Shown here: positions 41,698 through 50,715 of the stretch, in pieces | How the letters are laid out: the number at the start of each line of letters is the position of its first letter | Position numbering within the stretch: position 1 is the first letter of the stretch | Assembly (NCBI GenBank): GCA_947586185.1 | Contig: CANPXN010000016.1 | Coordinates: 1-58,736 of the forward strand | DNA: 58,736 bases | Source of the DNA: an uncultured Clostridia bacterium | GTDB taxonomy: Bacteria > Bacillota > Clostridia > Oscillospirales > Ruminococcaceae | Direction of reading: 5' to 3' | The notes under the pieces: generated by a model | The model's database searches: none | What the model saw: only the letters and a program-made list of their open reading frames with translations | Told to the model about the DNA's origin: nothing | Translations under genes and position numbers: made by a program

Positions 41698-43077
41698 ATG
41701 AATAATGCTGTTATACTTGCCGGAGGACAGGGCAAGAGAATGAAATCGGATATACCGAAGCCTATGTTCAAGGTCCTTGGCGAGCCTATGCTGGAATGGG
41801 TCATAAAGGCATGCGAGGGTGCAGGACTTTCAAGTCTTTGCATTGTAAAGGGCTTTAAGGCTGAGATCATTGACGAATATCTGGGCGGACGCTATGAAAC
41901 AGTGCTCCAGGAGGAAAGACTGGGTACGGGTCATGCGGTAATGCAGGCTGTGCCTTTTATGGAAAAAAACGGCGGAGGCAATACTCTTGTTCTATGCGGC
42001 GACGCTCCGTTTATTGACAGCGAAACTATAAAGCGCTCCCTTGAAATGCACGAGCAGGAGGGAAACTCCATAACGGTTATCACTGCGGATGTGGACGACC
42101 CGACGGGCTACGGCAGGATAATAAGAGGGGAAAAGGGCATTTCCTCCATTGTTGAGGAAAAGGACGCAACGGAGGCTCAGAAGGAGATCTGTGAAATAAA
42201 TTCCGGAGCATACTGGTTTAAGACCGCCGACCTTATCGAAACCTTGGGCGAGCTTACAAGAAACAACTCCCAGGGAGAATATTACCTGACGGACAGCGTG
42301 TTTATTGCTCTTGGAAAGGGCAGAAGCGTAGGAGCATACAAGACTGAAAATTCCATTGCCGTACTGGGAGCAAATGACAGAATGGGGCTTTTGGAGCTTA
42401 ACACTATCGCAAGAATGGCGGTTATAGAAAAGCATCTTGAAAACGGCGTTGAGTTTGTATGCCTTGACGGTATAATCATAGGCAGGGACGTTGAGATCGG
42501 CGCAGGAACTCAGATACTTCCGGGAACAGACCTTAGAGGAAAGACCGTTATCGGAAAGGACTGCCGCATAGGACCTAACTGTATCATTGACGACTGCACA
42601 GTGGAGGACAATGTAAGCCTTAATTACGTTCAGGCTTTCAAGTCAAAGGTCGATGCAGGAGTTAAGATCGGACCGTTCGTTCATATCAGACCGGGCAGCC
42701 ATATCAAGAGCGGAGTCAAGATCGGCGACTTTGTTGAGATAAAAAATTCCACTATCGGCGAGGGTACGGCAGTTGCTCACCTTACATATGTGGGCGACAG
42801 CGATGTAGGCAAGAAGGTCAACTTTGGCTGCGGAACGGTAACTGTAAACTATGACGGTATCGTAAAGAGCCGCTGCGAGATCGGCGACCACTGCTTTATC
42901 GGCTGCAACACGAACCTTATCGCTCCTGTGAAGCTGGGTAAGTGGGCGTATACCGCTGCCGGAACGACTATTACCAAGGATGTTCCGGACTATGCTCTTG
43001 CAATTGACAGGGGAACTGTTCAGATAAAAGAGGGCTATAGCCTGAGAAAGCTTAAAACCAAGCTTGAAAAGGCATGA
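41698..43077 (+). CDS. glmU: bifunctional GlmU (glucosamine-1-P acetyltransferase / UDP-GlcNAc pyrophosphorylase)
   Basis: 459 residues. The N-terminal nucleotidyltransferase has LAGGQGKRMKSDIPKPM (residues 7-23) and LCGDAPF; the C-terminal half from about 250 is a left-handed beta helix of hexapeptide repeats with HIRPGSHIKSG, the acetyltransferase NFGCGTVTVNYDG and the catalytic His of VAHLTYVGD. It makes UDP-GlcNAc for the cell wall. The start at 41698 is six bases after AAGGAAG; an upstream in-frame ATG lies inside the repeat. First gene of glmU-pth. Confidence 0.96.
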   Translation: MNNAVILAGGQGKRMKSDIPKPMFKVLGEPMLEWVIKACEGAGLSSLCIVKGFKAEIIDEYLGGRYETVLQEERLGTGHAVMQAVPFMEKNGGGNTLVLCGDAPFIDSETIKRSLEMHEQEGNSITVITADVDDPTGYGRIIRGEKGISSIVEEKDATEAQKEICEINSGAYWFKTADLIETLGELTRNNSQGEYYLTDSVFIALGKGRSVGAYKTENSIAVLGANDRMGLLELNTIARMAVIEKHLENGVEFVCLDGIIIGRDVEIGAGTQILPGTDLRGKTVIGKDCRIGPNCIIDDCTVEDNVSLNYVQAFKSKVDAGVKIGPFVHIRPGSHIKSGVKIGDFVEIKNSTIGEGTAVAHLTYVGDSDVGKKVNFGCGTVTVNYDGIVKSRCEIGDHCFIGCNTNLIAPVKLGKWAYTAAGTTITKDVPDYALAIDRGTVQIKEGYSLRKLKTKLEKA

Positions 43078-43083
43078 TGATAT

Positions 43084-43707
43084 ATGAGTATTTTTGATAG
43101 ATTCAAAGAGCTTGCGGAAAAAAACCAGCCTACGGGACCTGTGGAATACCTGATCGTAGGGCTGGGAAATCCGGGGCAGCAGTATGAGAGAACAAGGCAT
43201 AACGCCGGATTTATGGTTATGGATGCCTTAGCGCAGAGGCTGGGTGCGGATATAAAAAAGCTGAAATACAAGGCGCTTTATGCGGATACCGTAATATCGG
43301 GCAGGAGATGTCTTGTGATGAAGCCTCAGACCTTTATGAACAACAGCGGACAATCCGTTCAGGAGGCAATGGCGTATTTTAAAATACCTATTGAAAATGT
43401 TATTATAGTATACGATGACATTTCACTTGAACCGGGTAAGCTGAGAATACGCCGCAAGGGCAGCGACGGCGGCCATAATGGGATAAAGAGCATCATTTAC
43501 CTTACCGGTGAGGACACCTTTCCGAGGATCAAAATGGGAGTGGGCAAAAAGCCTCACCCGAAGTTCGACTTGGCGGACTGGGTACTGAGCAGCTTTAACG
43601 ACGAGGATAAGAAAAGCCTTGACGAGGCGGCGCAGAAGGCATGCGACAGTATAGAGCTTATTGTTGCAGGGAAGATCGACGAGGCAATGAATAAGTTCAA
43701 TTCATAG
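43084..43707 (+). CDS. pth: peptidyl-tRNA hydrolase
   Basis: 207 residues including about 19 extra N-terminal residues relative to the core family. It releases tRNA from peptidyl-tRNA. Core motifs are LIVGLGNPGQQYERTRHNAG (catalytic His in RHNAG), KPQTFMNNSGQSV and YDDISLEPGKLRIR...GGHNGIKSI. ATG lies six bases after the glmU stop with a weak ribosome site, so translation is probably coupled to glmU. The order glmU-pth-mfd is conserved in Firmicutes. Confidence 0.95.
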   Translation: MSIFDRFKELAEKNQPTGPVEYLIVGLGNPGQQYERTRHNAGFMVMDALAQRLGADIKKLKYKALYADTVISGRRCLVMKPQTFMNNSGQSVQEAMAYFKIPIENVIIVYDDISLEPGKLRIRRKGSDGGHNGIKSIIYLTGEDTFPRIKMGVGKKPHPKFDLADWVLSSFNDEDKKSLDEAAQKACDSIELIVAGKIDEAMNKFNS

Positions 43708-43979
43708 TATACTGCCCTCTAATGCAATCCGCACATATCTTCCGGCATAAACTCCGTCAGAGCTGCGTCGCAAATCCTCGATGGGCGACAGCCCATCTTG
43801 CGTTTTGCTCCTTGTCTGCCGAAATTTCTGCTCGAAATCTATTGTGCGTCTTGCAATAGAGGCCAGTATAAAAACAAAAGACAGTTCAATATTTTTCAGG
43901 GCAGCTCCCTTGCGGAGTATGCCCTTGTGCTGTTTTGTCAAAAGAATATGAAACGAGAGATCGTGTGCAGGGGGGTTCT
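43708..43979. other. structured intergenic region between pth and mfd
   Basis: 272 bases with no supported gene. Hairpins on the + strand: CGCAA...GATGGGC/GCCCATC...TTGCG (near 43769-43802); CTATTG/CAATAG (near 43841); and a long one at 43874-43938 in which ACAAAAGACAG pairs with CTGTTTTGT around GGGCA/TGCCC. A 79-codon - strand frame crosses it but has no ribosome site. It may be a leader or a dispersed repeat. Confidence 0.4.
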
Positions 43980-46900
43980 ATGCAGTTTTTCAGAGAAACG
44001 TTCAGGGAGCTTGTTGGATACAGGGAAATAAAAAGCTGTCTTGAAAAAAATATTTCGCCGGTATGCGTTTCCGGAGTGTCCCATATCCATAAGGCGCAGC
44101 TCCTCTACGCAATGGACAGCGGCGAGCAGATGCTTGTAATTACTGACAGCGAGGCAAATGCAAAAAAGCTCTGTGATGATATAAACCTTATGTCCGGAGG
44201 GGAAACTGCAAAGCCTTTTCCGTCAAGGGAGCTTGTGCTGAGCCATATGGAGGGCATTTCAAGGGAGTATGAGCATCAGAGAATAGAGGCGCTGTCCGCT
44301 CTTTCCGAAAAGCGGTGCAGCATAATTATTGCAAGCGCCGAGGCGGCATTGCAGCCGGTTATCCCGGAGGACGTCCTGAGGGAAAGCACCTTTTCAATAG
44401 GTGAAAATTGCGAGATAAATACCGAGGAGCTGAAAAGAAAGCTTGTCAATATCGGATATGTGCGCTGTGACAAGGTAGAAGGTCCTTCACAGTTTTCTGT
44501 CAGGGGAAATATATTTGACATTTTTCCCGTTCAGTCAGGGGTCCCATACCGCATAGAATTATGGGGGGATGAGATCGACAGTATATCCGTTATTGACCCG
44601 GAAACTCAGCGAAGAGGGGATAGCGTCAGCTCCGTAAACATTGCTCCTGCCCTTGAAACTATCACGGACAGGGCGGAGCTTGCCTTAAAGCTCAGGGAAT
44701 TTTCAAAGAGCATTAGAGGAAAGCATGCTGCGGAGGTAAAGGAGAAGATCGCCGGAGATATTGAAAGGCTTGAAAACGCAGCGGAGCTTCCATGGATCGA
44801 CAAATACATTCCGGTCATATATGAAAGGATACCGTCGCTGCTGGATTATTTTAGCGGCTGTATTGTCTTTTCCGAATATTCCGCCTGTGAGGAGAGAATG
44901 AGGGGAGCATGCGCTCAGTATGCCGAGGACTACAGACTGCTCCTTGAAAGCGGAGAGCTGTCAAGAGGTCTTGACGGCTACTGTATGGAGCTTTCGGAAT
45001 TTTCCGCAAGGATCGAAGCTTTTGAAAGACTGTATCTTTGCAACTTCGTATCCGGTGTTGACAGAATAGAGTACAAAAAGCTCATAAGCTTTGAGAGCCT
45101 CCAAAATTCTCCGTGGGGCGGAGAGATGCGCAGGCTCAGCGAAGATCTGAAGGATTACTGCCAAAGGGGCTATCGGGTAATGCTTATTGCAGGCAGCGAA
45201 AAGACCCTCCCTATTATAAAAGAGGACTTGGAAGAAAGCGGTATCGGCTGCGATATAGCAAGGGAGGACAGCGTCTGCATAAAGGGCAGGGTTCTCCTTA
45301 TGACCGGAAGCCTTTCAGCCGGATTTGAATATCCGGAAAACAAGACCGCTGTTATAACCCAGGCAAAGGCGGCTTCTTCAAAGCGAAAGAAGAAAAAGCA
45401 TAAAAAGGGAGAGGAAATACGTTCCCTTTCAGATATTACAAAAGGCGACCTTGTGGTTCACTCCCTCCATGGAATAGGAAGATTTGCCGGTATAAGAAAG
45501 CTGGAGCTTGAGGGCGTTACTAAAGATTATATCACCATTCAGTATGCCGGAAAGGACGTTCTTTACGTTCCCGTAACACAGCTTGATATGGTTTCAAAGT
45601 ATATCGGTCCGAGGGACGACGCAGGGGTAAGGCTCAACAAGCTGTCCTCTGCCGAGTGGCAGAAAACAAGAAATAATGTAAAGCGTGCCGTAAAGGACAT
45701 GGCTCAGGAGCTTATTGCCCTTTATGCAAAAAGGGAGCAGAGCAAGGGCTTTGCTTTTTATCCGGACGACGAGATACAGCGTGATTTTGAGGCGAGATTT
45801 CCCTATGCTGAAACCGACGACCAGCTGCAAAGCATCGGTGAAATAAAAGAGGATATGGAAAAGCCAAGACCTATGGACAGACTGCTCTGCGGAGACGTGG
45901 GCTTTGGAAAAACGGAGGTTGCCCTCAGAGCGGCAATGAAGTGCGTCATGAGCGGAAAGCAGTGCGCTATACTTGTACCGACCACTGTGCTGGCTATGCA
46001 GCATTATCAGACGGCGATAAGAAGATTTGAAAAGTTTCCGGTGAATATAGAGCTTTTGTCAAGATTCAGAACTCCGAAGCAGCAGCAGGATATACTCAAA
46101 AGACTGAAAAAGGGACTTGTGGATATTCTTATCGGAACTCACAGAATAGTCCAGAAGGACGTTGAGTTCAAGGATCTGGGGCTTGCGATCATTGACGAGG
46201 AGCAGAGGTTCGGCGTTGCCCATAAGGAGAAATTTAAGAAGAATTTTTCCGGAGTGGATGTTCTCACTCTTTCGGCAACTCCGATACCAAGAACTCTAAA
46301 CATGGCAATGAGCGGTATCCGTGACATGTCGGTAATAGAAGAACCGCCTCAGGACAGATATCCGGTTCAGACCTATGTTGTGGAGTATAACATGGGAATG
46401 ATATTGCAGGCGGTTACTAAGGAGCTTAAAAGAGGCGGTCAGATATACTATATCCATAACAGGGTCGAAACGATCTCCGCTGCGGCGGCAAAGCTACAGG
46501 AGCTTCTGCCGGAGGCAAGAGTGGCGTATGCCCACGGTCAGATGACTGAGGAGAAGATGTCTGGCATTTGGAATCAGCTTGTGGAGCATGAGATAGATAT
46601 TCTCGTATGCACCACAATTATTGAAACAGGAGTTGACGTTCCCAATGTAAATACTCTTATTATAGAGGACGCTGACAGGTTCGGGCTTTCACAGCTCTAT
46701 CAGCTCAGAGGAAGAGTTGGGCGTTCAAACAGGAGAGCGTATGCTTATTTTACATTCAGACGTGAAAAGGTGCTGAGCGAGGTCGCTGCAAAGCGGCTTA
46801 ACGCTATGCGTGAATTTACCCAGTTCGGCAGCGGTTTCAGGATCGCTCTGAGGGACCTTGAAATAAGGGGAGCAGGAAGTATTCTTGGCGGAAAGCAGCA

Positions 46901-47453
46901 CGGTCATATGGAGGCGGTTGGCTACGATATGTATTTGAAGCTGCTTTCAGAGGCCATTGCCGAGGAAAAGGGCGAGCCGGTCAAAAATGCCGGAGAGTGT
47001 ACTGTTGACATACAGATCGACGCTCATATACCTGAAAAATATATCGAGAGCCTTTCCCAGCGACTTGACGTTTATAAAAAGATCGCAGCGATACAGACTG
47101 AGGAGGACAAAATGGACGTTATCGACGAGCTTATCGACCGATACGGCGAGCCGCCTAAGTCCGTTGCAGGCCTTGCAGAGGCGTCGCTGCTGAGAAATAT
47201 GGCGTCCGGAATGGGCATAACGGAGATACAGCAGAGGAACGGAAGTATGTTCTTCTATACTGAGCATCCGGATATGAAGCAGATAACCGCTTTATCAAAG
47301 CAGTTTAGGGGAAGGATACTTTTTAACAGCCTTTCAAAGCCATATATCAGTGTGAAGATGGAAAAGGGCGTAAGACCGGAGGCTCTTATGAGGCTGGTTT
47401 TGGACGTTATGGCGGAGGCGGTCAAAAATAATGACAAAACGGATAATTTGTAA
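43980..47453 (+). CDS. mfd: transcription-repair coupling factor
   Basis: 1,157 residues. It removes RNA polymerase stalled at lesions and recruits UvrA. The UvrB-like N-terminal domains, the RNA-polymerase-interacting domain (KGDLVVHSLHGIGRFAGI, near 490), the RecG-like translocase (GDVGFGKTEVALRAA, near 640; DEEQRFGV; SATPIPRTLNMAM; QLRGRVGRSNR) and a C-terminal TRCF domain are all present. ATG at 43980 is four bases after GGGGGG; an upstream GTG/ATG extension lacks a site. It follows pth at 270 bases. Confidence 0.97.
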   Translation: MQFFRETFRELVGYREIKSCLEKNISPVCVSGVSHIHKAQLLYAMDSGEQMLVITDSEANAKKLCDDINLMSGGETAKPFPSRELVLSHMEGISREYEHQRIEALSALSEKRCSIIIASAEAALQPVIPEDVLRESTFSIGENCEINTEELKRKLVNIGYVRCDKVEGPSQFSVRGNIFDIFPVQSGVPYRIELWGDEIDSISVIDPETQRRGDSVSSVNIAPALETITDRAELALKLREFSKSIRGKHAAEVKEKIAGDIERLENAAELPWIDKYIPVIYERIPSLLDYFSGCIVFSEYSACEERMRGACAQYAEDYRLLLESGELSRGLDGYCMELSEFSARIEAFERLYLCNFVSGVDRIEYKKLISFESLQNSPWGGEMRRLSEDLKDYCQRGYRVMLIAGSEKTLPIIKEDLEESGIGCDIAREDSVCIKGRVLLMTGSLSAGFEYPENKTAVITQAKAASSKRKKKKHKKGEEIRSLSDITKGDLVVHSLHGIGRFAGIRKLELEGVTKDYITIQYAGKDVLYVPVTQLDMVSKYIGPRDDAGVRLNKLSSAEWQKTRNNVKRAVKDMAQELIALYAKREQSKGFAFYPDDEIQRDFEARFPYAETDDQLQSIGEIKEDMEKPRPMDRLLCGDVGFGKTEVALRAAMKCVMSGKQCAILVPTTVLAMQHYQTAIRRFEKFPVNIELLSRFRTPKQQQDILKRLKKGLVDILIGTHRIVQKDVEFKDLGLAIIDEEQRFGVAHKEKFKKNFSGVDVLTLSATPIPRTLNMAMSGIRDMSVIEEPPQDRYPVQTYVVEYNMGMILQAVTKELKRGGQIYYIHNRVETISAAAAKLQELLPEARVAYAHGQMTEEKMSGIWNQLVEHEIDILVCTTIIETGVDVPNVNTLIIEDADRFGLSQLYQLRGRVGRSNRRAYAYFTFRREKVLSEVAAKRLNAMREFTQFGSGFRIALRDLEIRGAGSILGGKQHGHMEAVGYDMYLKLLSEAIAEEKGEPVKNAGECTVDIQIDAHIPEKYIESLSQRLDVYKKIAAIQTEEDKMDVIDELIDRYGEPPKSVAGLAEASLLRNMASGMGITEIQQRNGSMFFYTEHPDMKQITALSKQFRGRILFNSLSKPYISVKMEKGVRPEALMRLVLDVMAEAVKNNDKTDNL

Positions 47454-47628
47454 CTGAAATGTTACAAATTGCTGCTTGCAGCATTTTGTGAAAACGTCCT
47501 AAATGCGTGGGTTACAGCACCTTTTGATGGAAAAATCCAGTAAAATGGGAATAAATTACGGCTGAGCTATATGTGCAACATAGCCATTTTATACAAATTT
47601 CGAGGGTTATCTTTGTTAATTGAGAACA

Positions 47629-47657
47629 TAGACAGCTTGTAACCAAAATGTTATAAT
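47629..47657 (+). promoter_or_regulatory. promoter of the surface-protein pair
   Basis: TAGACA, 17 bases, TATAAT, about 75 bases upstream of the first surface-protein gene. The rest of 47454-47628 shows no gene. Confidence 0.6.
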
Positions 47658-47730
47658 TATAGAGGAATGATAATCAGTCAGTTGATTTCAAGAAGACACA
47701 AAACGAACAAATAAAAATGAGGTGAGCAAA

Positions 47731-48528
47731 ATGAAAATAAAAAAAATCATTGCATGCATGGGTGCATGCACTGTAGCTGCATTTTCATCCATACTCCCGT
47801 CAGCTTTCGTATCGGCCGCTGAAACAGGCAAAGCCGTTATCGTAGGACAGGCAGGAGAAAATAAGATTTTTGACAACAGTGAAAATCCGGTTCCGGAAAA
47901 TGCTGTGTGCGCTGAAATAAACGGCGATGCTCAGTATTATGTTTCAACTGTAATTGAGCCGTCAAAGACTGTTGAGTTTTTAGCGGTAAAGATCTATAAC
48001 CTTACAGAGGAAACCTTTCCGAAATATGAGATAAAGGTTGATTCGGTAAAGATCGACGGAAATGAAGTAAGCGGCGCTGCCGCAGGGGCAGTTGTTGAAA
48101 AGGACTATAAGGAAAACGGTTCTGAAATGACAAGGATCGTTCTTGCGGATACATGGTCGGACACTAAGGTTCAGGCTGTTCCGGAAAATACCGAGATAGA
48201 GGAAACTGTTGAGGTCCTCTTTACCGTGAGCGGAACAGGCATAGAGGGTACTTCAAACGTTCCGCAGCCAACAGAGTCTACGGAGCCTACAACAGAGCCT
48301 ACTGAAGCCTCCTCCGAGTCTGTAACTACTCTCCAGACTACAAGGGATATGGACAGCGCTTTGTATAACTACCTGAGAAACAGACAGACCACTTCTCCTA
48401 TATACGGTAACAGAACAAGCGGCGGCGGAAATGTAAATTCAACAAATACTGGAGATAAGGGCATAGCGATCGCAGTGGCAGGTCTTGCTGTTGCAGCAGC
48501 TGTGGCGGTTATTTCAAAAAGAAAGTAA
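47731..48528 (+). CDS. secreted surface protein with Thr/Glu-rich stalk and C-terminal anchor
   Basis: 265 residues. A signal peptide (KKIIACMGACTVAAFSSILP...AFVSAAE) and a beta-rich domain of about 150 residues come first. A stalk follows with PTESTEPTTEPTEASSE, then STNTGDKG, a hydrophobic helix (IAIAVAGLAVAAAVAVI) and a basic SKRK tail. That end is a cell-wall sorting signal layout with TGD in place of LPxTG, perhaps read by a dedicated sortase. ATG at 47731 is five bases after GAGGTGA. The next gene shares the C-terminal 35 residues. Ligand and function unknown. Confidence 0.75.
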   Translation: MKIKKIIACMGACTVAAFSSILPSAFVSAAETGKAVIVGQAGENKIFDNSENPVPENAVCAEINGDAQYYVSTVIEPSKTVEFLAVKIYNLTEETFPKYEIKVDSVKIDGNEVSGAAAGAVVEKDYKENGSEMTRIVLADTWSDTKVQAVPENTEIEETVEVLFTVSGTGIEGTSNVPQPTESTEPTTEPTEASSESVTTLQTTRDMDSALYNYLRNRQTTSPIYGNRTSGGGNVNSTNTGDKGIAIAVAGLAVAAAVAVISKRK

Positions 48529-48546
48529 TTAAAGAGGTATGACTTT

Positions 48547-49329
48547 ATGAAAATAAAAAGGTTTTTTGCTGCTCTGGCAGCATGTGCTGTTGCAGCTGTT
48601 TCGCTTACCGCTGTTTCATTTACAGGAGTAAGCGCTGCTGAAACTCAGCTTACTTATACAGGTCCGAGTACGGATGCATTTTCAGTTAACGAAGACGGAA
48701 AGACTTTAAGGCTCAATATCTACAACGATCTTCTTGAAGCGCCTCAGGCACCGGTTCTTGATATAAACAACAAGGGCTCATTTTCAGGAAAGATCAGCGT
48801 ATCCTTCATTATATCCGGTCTTAACGGCGCTGTAAACAAGAATGACGACGGCACTGATGGCGACGCTTATAAGGCAGAGCTTTTAGGCGCAGTAGGTACA
48901 AGCCAGTACTGGGGTTCATCTGCGGGAGGAAGAAATACTGTTACAAATACTCCTGTTACAATTGCCGGAAACGGTATGTATACTGTAGATTTCAATATCG
49001 CTCAGGCAAGCGATACAATAACCTGCTTGGTACTTTCGACAAATATCAACGCATATAACTATGCGGCAAGCGGTAAGCCTGCCGATACGGGTATTTCGAT
49101 AAAGATCAATAGAATTACTGTTAACGATTCTGCGACAGGCGGTGTTCAGCCTAATAACAACGGAAACAACCTTCTGGGACAGAATACCACCGGAGGAGTT
49201 CTTGCCGGACAGACAAGCGGCGGCGGTAATGTTGATTCAACAAATACCGGCGATAAGGGCATTGCGGTTGCCGTTATCGGACTTGCAGTTTGCGGCGTGG
49301 CTGCTGTTATTGCAAGAAAAAAGAAATAA
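48547..49329 (+). CDS. second secreted surface protein with the same C-terminal anchor
   Basis: 260 residues. Signal peptide (FFAALAACAVAAVSLTAVS...GVSAAE), a beta-rich domain of about 170 residues (FSVNEDGKTLRLNIYNDLL..., GKISVSFIISGLNG), a short linker, then GGGNVDSTNTGDKG, a hydrophobic segment and ARKKK. The anchor is almost the same as that of the preceding gene, 18 bases upstream. The main domains are different, so it is a module duplication of the anchor. Terminated at 49339. Confidence 0.75.
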   Translation: MKIKRFFAALAACAVAAVSLTAVSFTGVSAAETQLTYTGPSTDAFSVNEDGKTLRLNIYNDLLEAPQAPVLDINNKGSFSGKISVSFIISGLNGAVNKNDDGTDGDAYKAELLGAVGTSQYWGSSAGGRNTVTNTPVTIAGNGMYTVDFNIAQASDTITCLVLSTNINAYNYAASGKPADTGISIKINRITVNDSATGGVQPNNNGNNLLGQNTTGGVLAGQTSGGGNVDSTNTGDKGIAVAVIGLAVCGVAAVIARKKK

Positions 49330-49338
49330 ATAGGACCA

Positions 49339-49379
49339 TAGAAAAGCTGCTGCACTTGTTTGGTGCAGCAGCTTTTTTA
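49339..49379 (+). terminator. terminator of the surface-protein pair
   Basis: AAAAGCTGCTGCA pairs with TGCAGCAGCTTTT and a T-run follows. Confidence 0.8.
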
Positions 49380-49402
49380 ATTCAACTCTAATACAAAAAT
49401 GA

Positions 49403-49427
49403 CTGCTGCAAGAATTAATTGCAGCAG
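49403..49427 (-). terminator. terminator of the lipoprotein gene
   Basis: CTGCTGCAA/TTGCAGCAG hairpin nine bases beyond the stop at 49436, with TCATTTTTG following on the - strand. Confidence 0.6.
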
Positions 49428-49435
49428 CCTTATTT

Positions 49436-50304
49436 TTATTTGCTTGCATAGAACGCATCGTATCGTTCTCCGGTTTTAACATCTGTTGTGCCCTCAGGAT
49501 AACCGCTTGTTTTGAATGCAAATTTTTCATAGTCCTTTACCATTAAAAATAAGCATTTGAAAGTATATGTATTGCCGGTCTGATATTTAGTATCTTTAGT
49601 AGTTGTCAGAGAAGTTGTCGTTGAAAGACCTATGTATGTTGACGCACCGTCTGCACTTGGAAATCCTGCGCCGTCTGTGTTTTCTACACTGACAGATACG
49701 GACGGAGTAGTTACTCCCCATTCCGCAGAAGGGAAATTAGACGGAATATAAACTTCATATTCAGCAATGCAAAGCTCACAATCGCTTGGAACCTTTAGCT
49801 TGGATACGTCAATTTTACCGTAGCCGGAGCATAGATCATTATTAAGCGCAATAGCGTCGTCAATATATTTCTTGTCGTCAGATTCACGTGTTACTTTAGT
49901 AAATCTGCACGCAATGTTATGATATGTCTCATCTTCGGCAGCATATATGCCAAGTGTTGCCCATTCTCCAAGCTTAACAGGAGCTTCTTCAGTGGATTCA
50001 GAACCATCCATGCTCACTGTTATATCTCCGAAATCAGAAGCTGAGCCGCCTGCTGCCGGGTTCTTTGAATCAGCAGCTTTTTCAGTAGTTTCTGCTTCGG
50101 TACTTTCAGCTTCGGTAGTTTCTTCTTCGGACGATTCCTCCTCAGAATCCTCAGAGGTTTCTTCCTCGGATGCGCTTTCAGTTACGGAGTCCTTTGCTGA
50201 TGATGAATCCGAAGAATCCTTACTGTCCTTGCTGCCGCATGCGGTAAACATGGAGGCTGTCATCAAAACAGCTGCCAAAAGGGAATTGTTTTATTAAGCT
50301 TCAT
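49436..50304 (-). CDS. acidic lipoprotein with a frameshift in the signal peptide
   Basis: From 50278 down the frame encodes AAVLMTASMFTACGS (lipobox FTAC), a low-complexity Ser/Glu/Thr stalk (about 75 residues) and a beta-rich domain of about 170 residues. The only good start, ATG 50304 after AAGGAGG, is in another frame: it reads MKLNKTIPFWQLF and stops. Adding one A to the AAAA at 50289-50292 would give MKLNKNNSLLAAVLMTASM, a perfect signal. So the gene is off by one base, from phase variation, mutation or a sequence error. Function unknown; probably surface-exposed. Confidence 0.7.
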
Positions 50305-50511
50305 AATGTCCTCCTTATTTGATCGACAATTTTGCTTTTTTAACGAATACAATTATATCAAAGTCAAATAAAGAAGTCAATGAAAATGCCGCTTTTCTTG
50401 GTTTTCAACAAATTTGCTTGCAACATTGTTGAAACATTGTTAATACTTGCTAAAGCACGGCGGTAGACTTTCTCTGTATATCAATATGCTTTACTTTTGC
50501 GTATGGTTATG

Positions 50512-50677
50512 ATATAATAAATGCAAGCATTTATTATATACTTATTAAAAAAGCCCTTGCAGATGCGCAAAGCAAGCTTTGCTCCCTGCAAATCGGGCAA
50601 ATTATATCAAAATCTTTGATTTTGATATAAAAGTGCAAGTTATTATATACTTATAAAAAGCCCTTGCAGATGTGCAA
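50512..50677. repeat. palindromes and a direct repeat upstream of the SPFH operon
   Basis: Direct repeat of about 38-40 bases at 50531-50570 and 50640-50677 (TTATTATATACTTAT then AAGCCCTTGCAGATG). Inverted repeats: ATATAATAAATGC/GCATTTATTATAT at 50512-50539 and TTATATCAAAATC/GATTTTGATATAA at 50602-50630. The remainder of 50305-50715 holds no gene. Confidence 0.7.
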
Positions 50678-50715
50678 GTTGGACAATAATATCACAATAT
50701 AAACGGAGGGTAATC

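Noticed and set aside
43702-43941. A 79-residue - strand gene between pth and mfd
   Set aside because: It has no ribosome site and spans strong hairpins; structure explains the sequence better than coding.
50531-50677. A short CRISPR array
   Set aside because: Only two repeats of about 38-40 bases, themselves not conserved to both ends, with palindromes between them and no cas genes.
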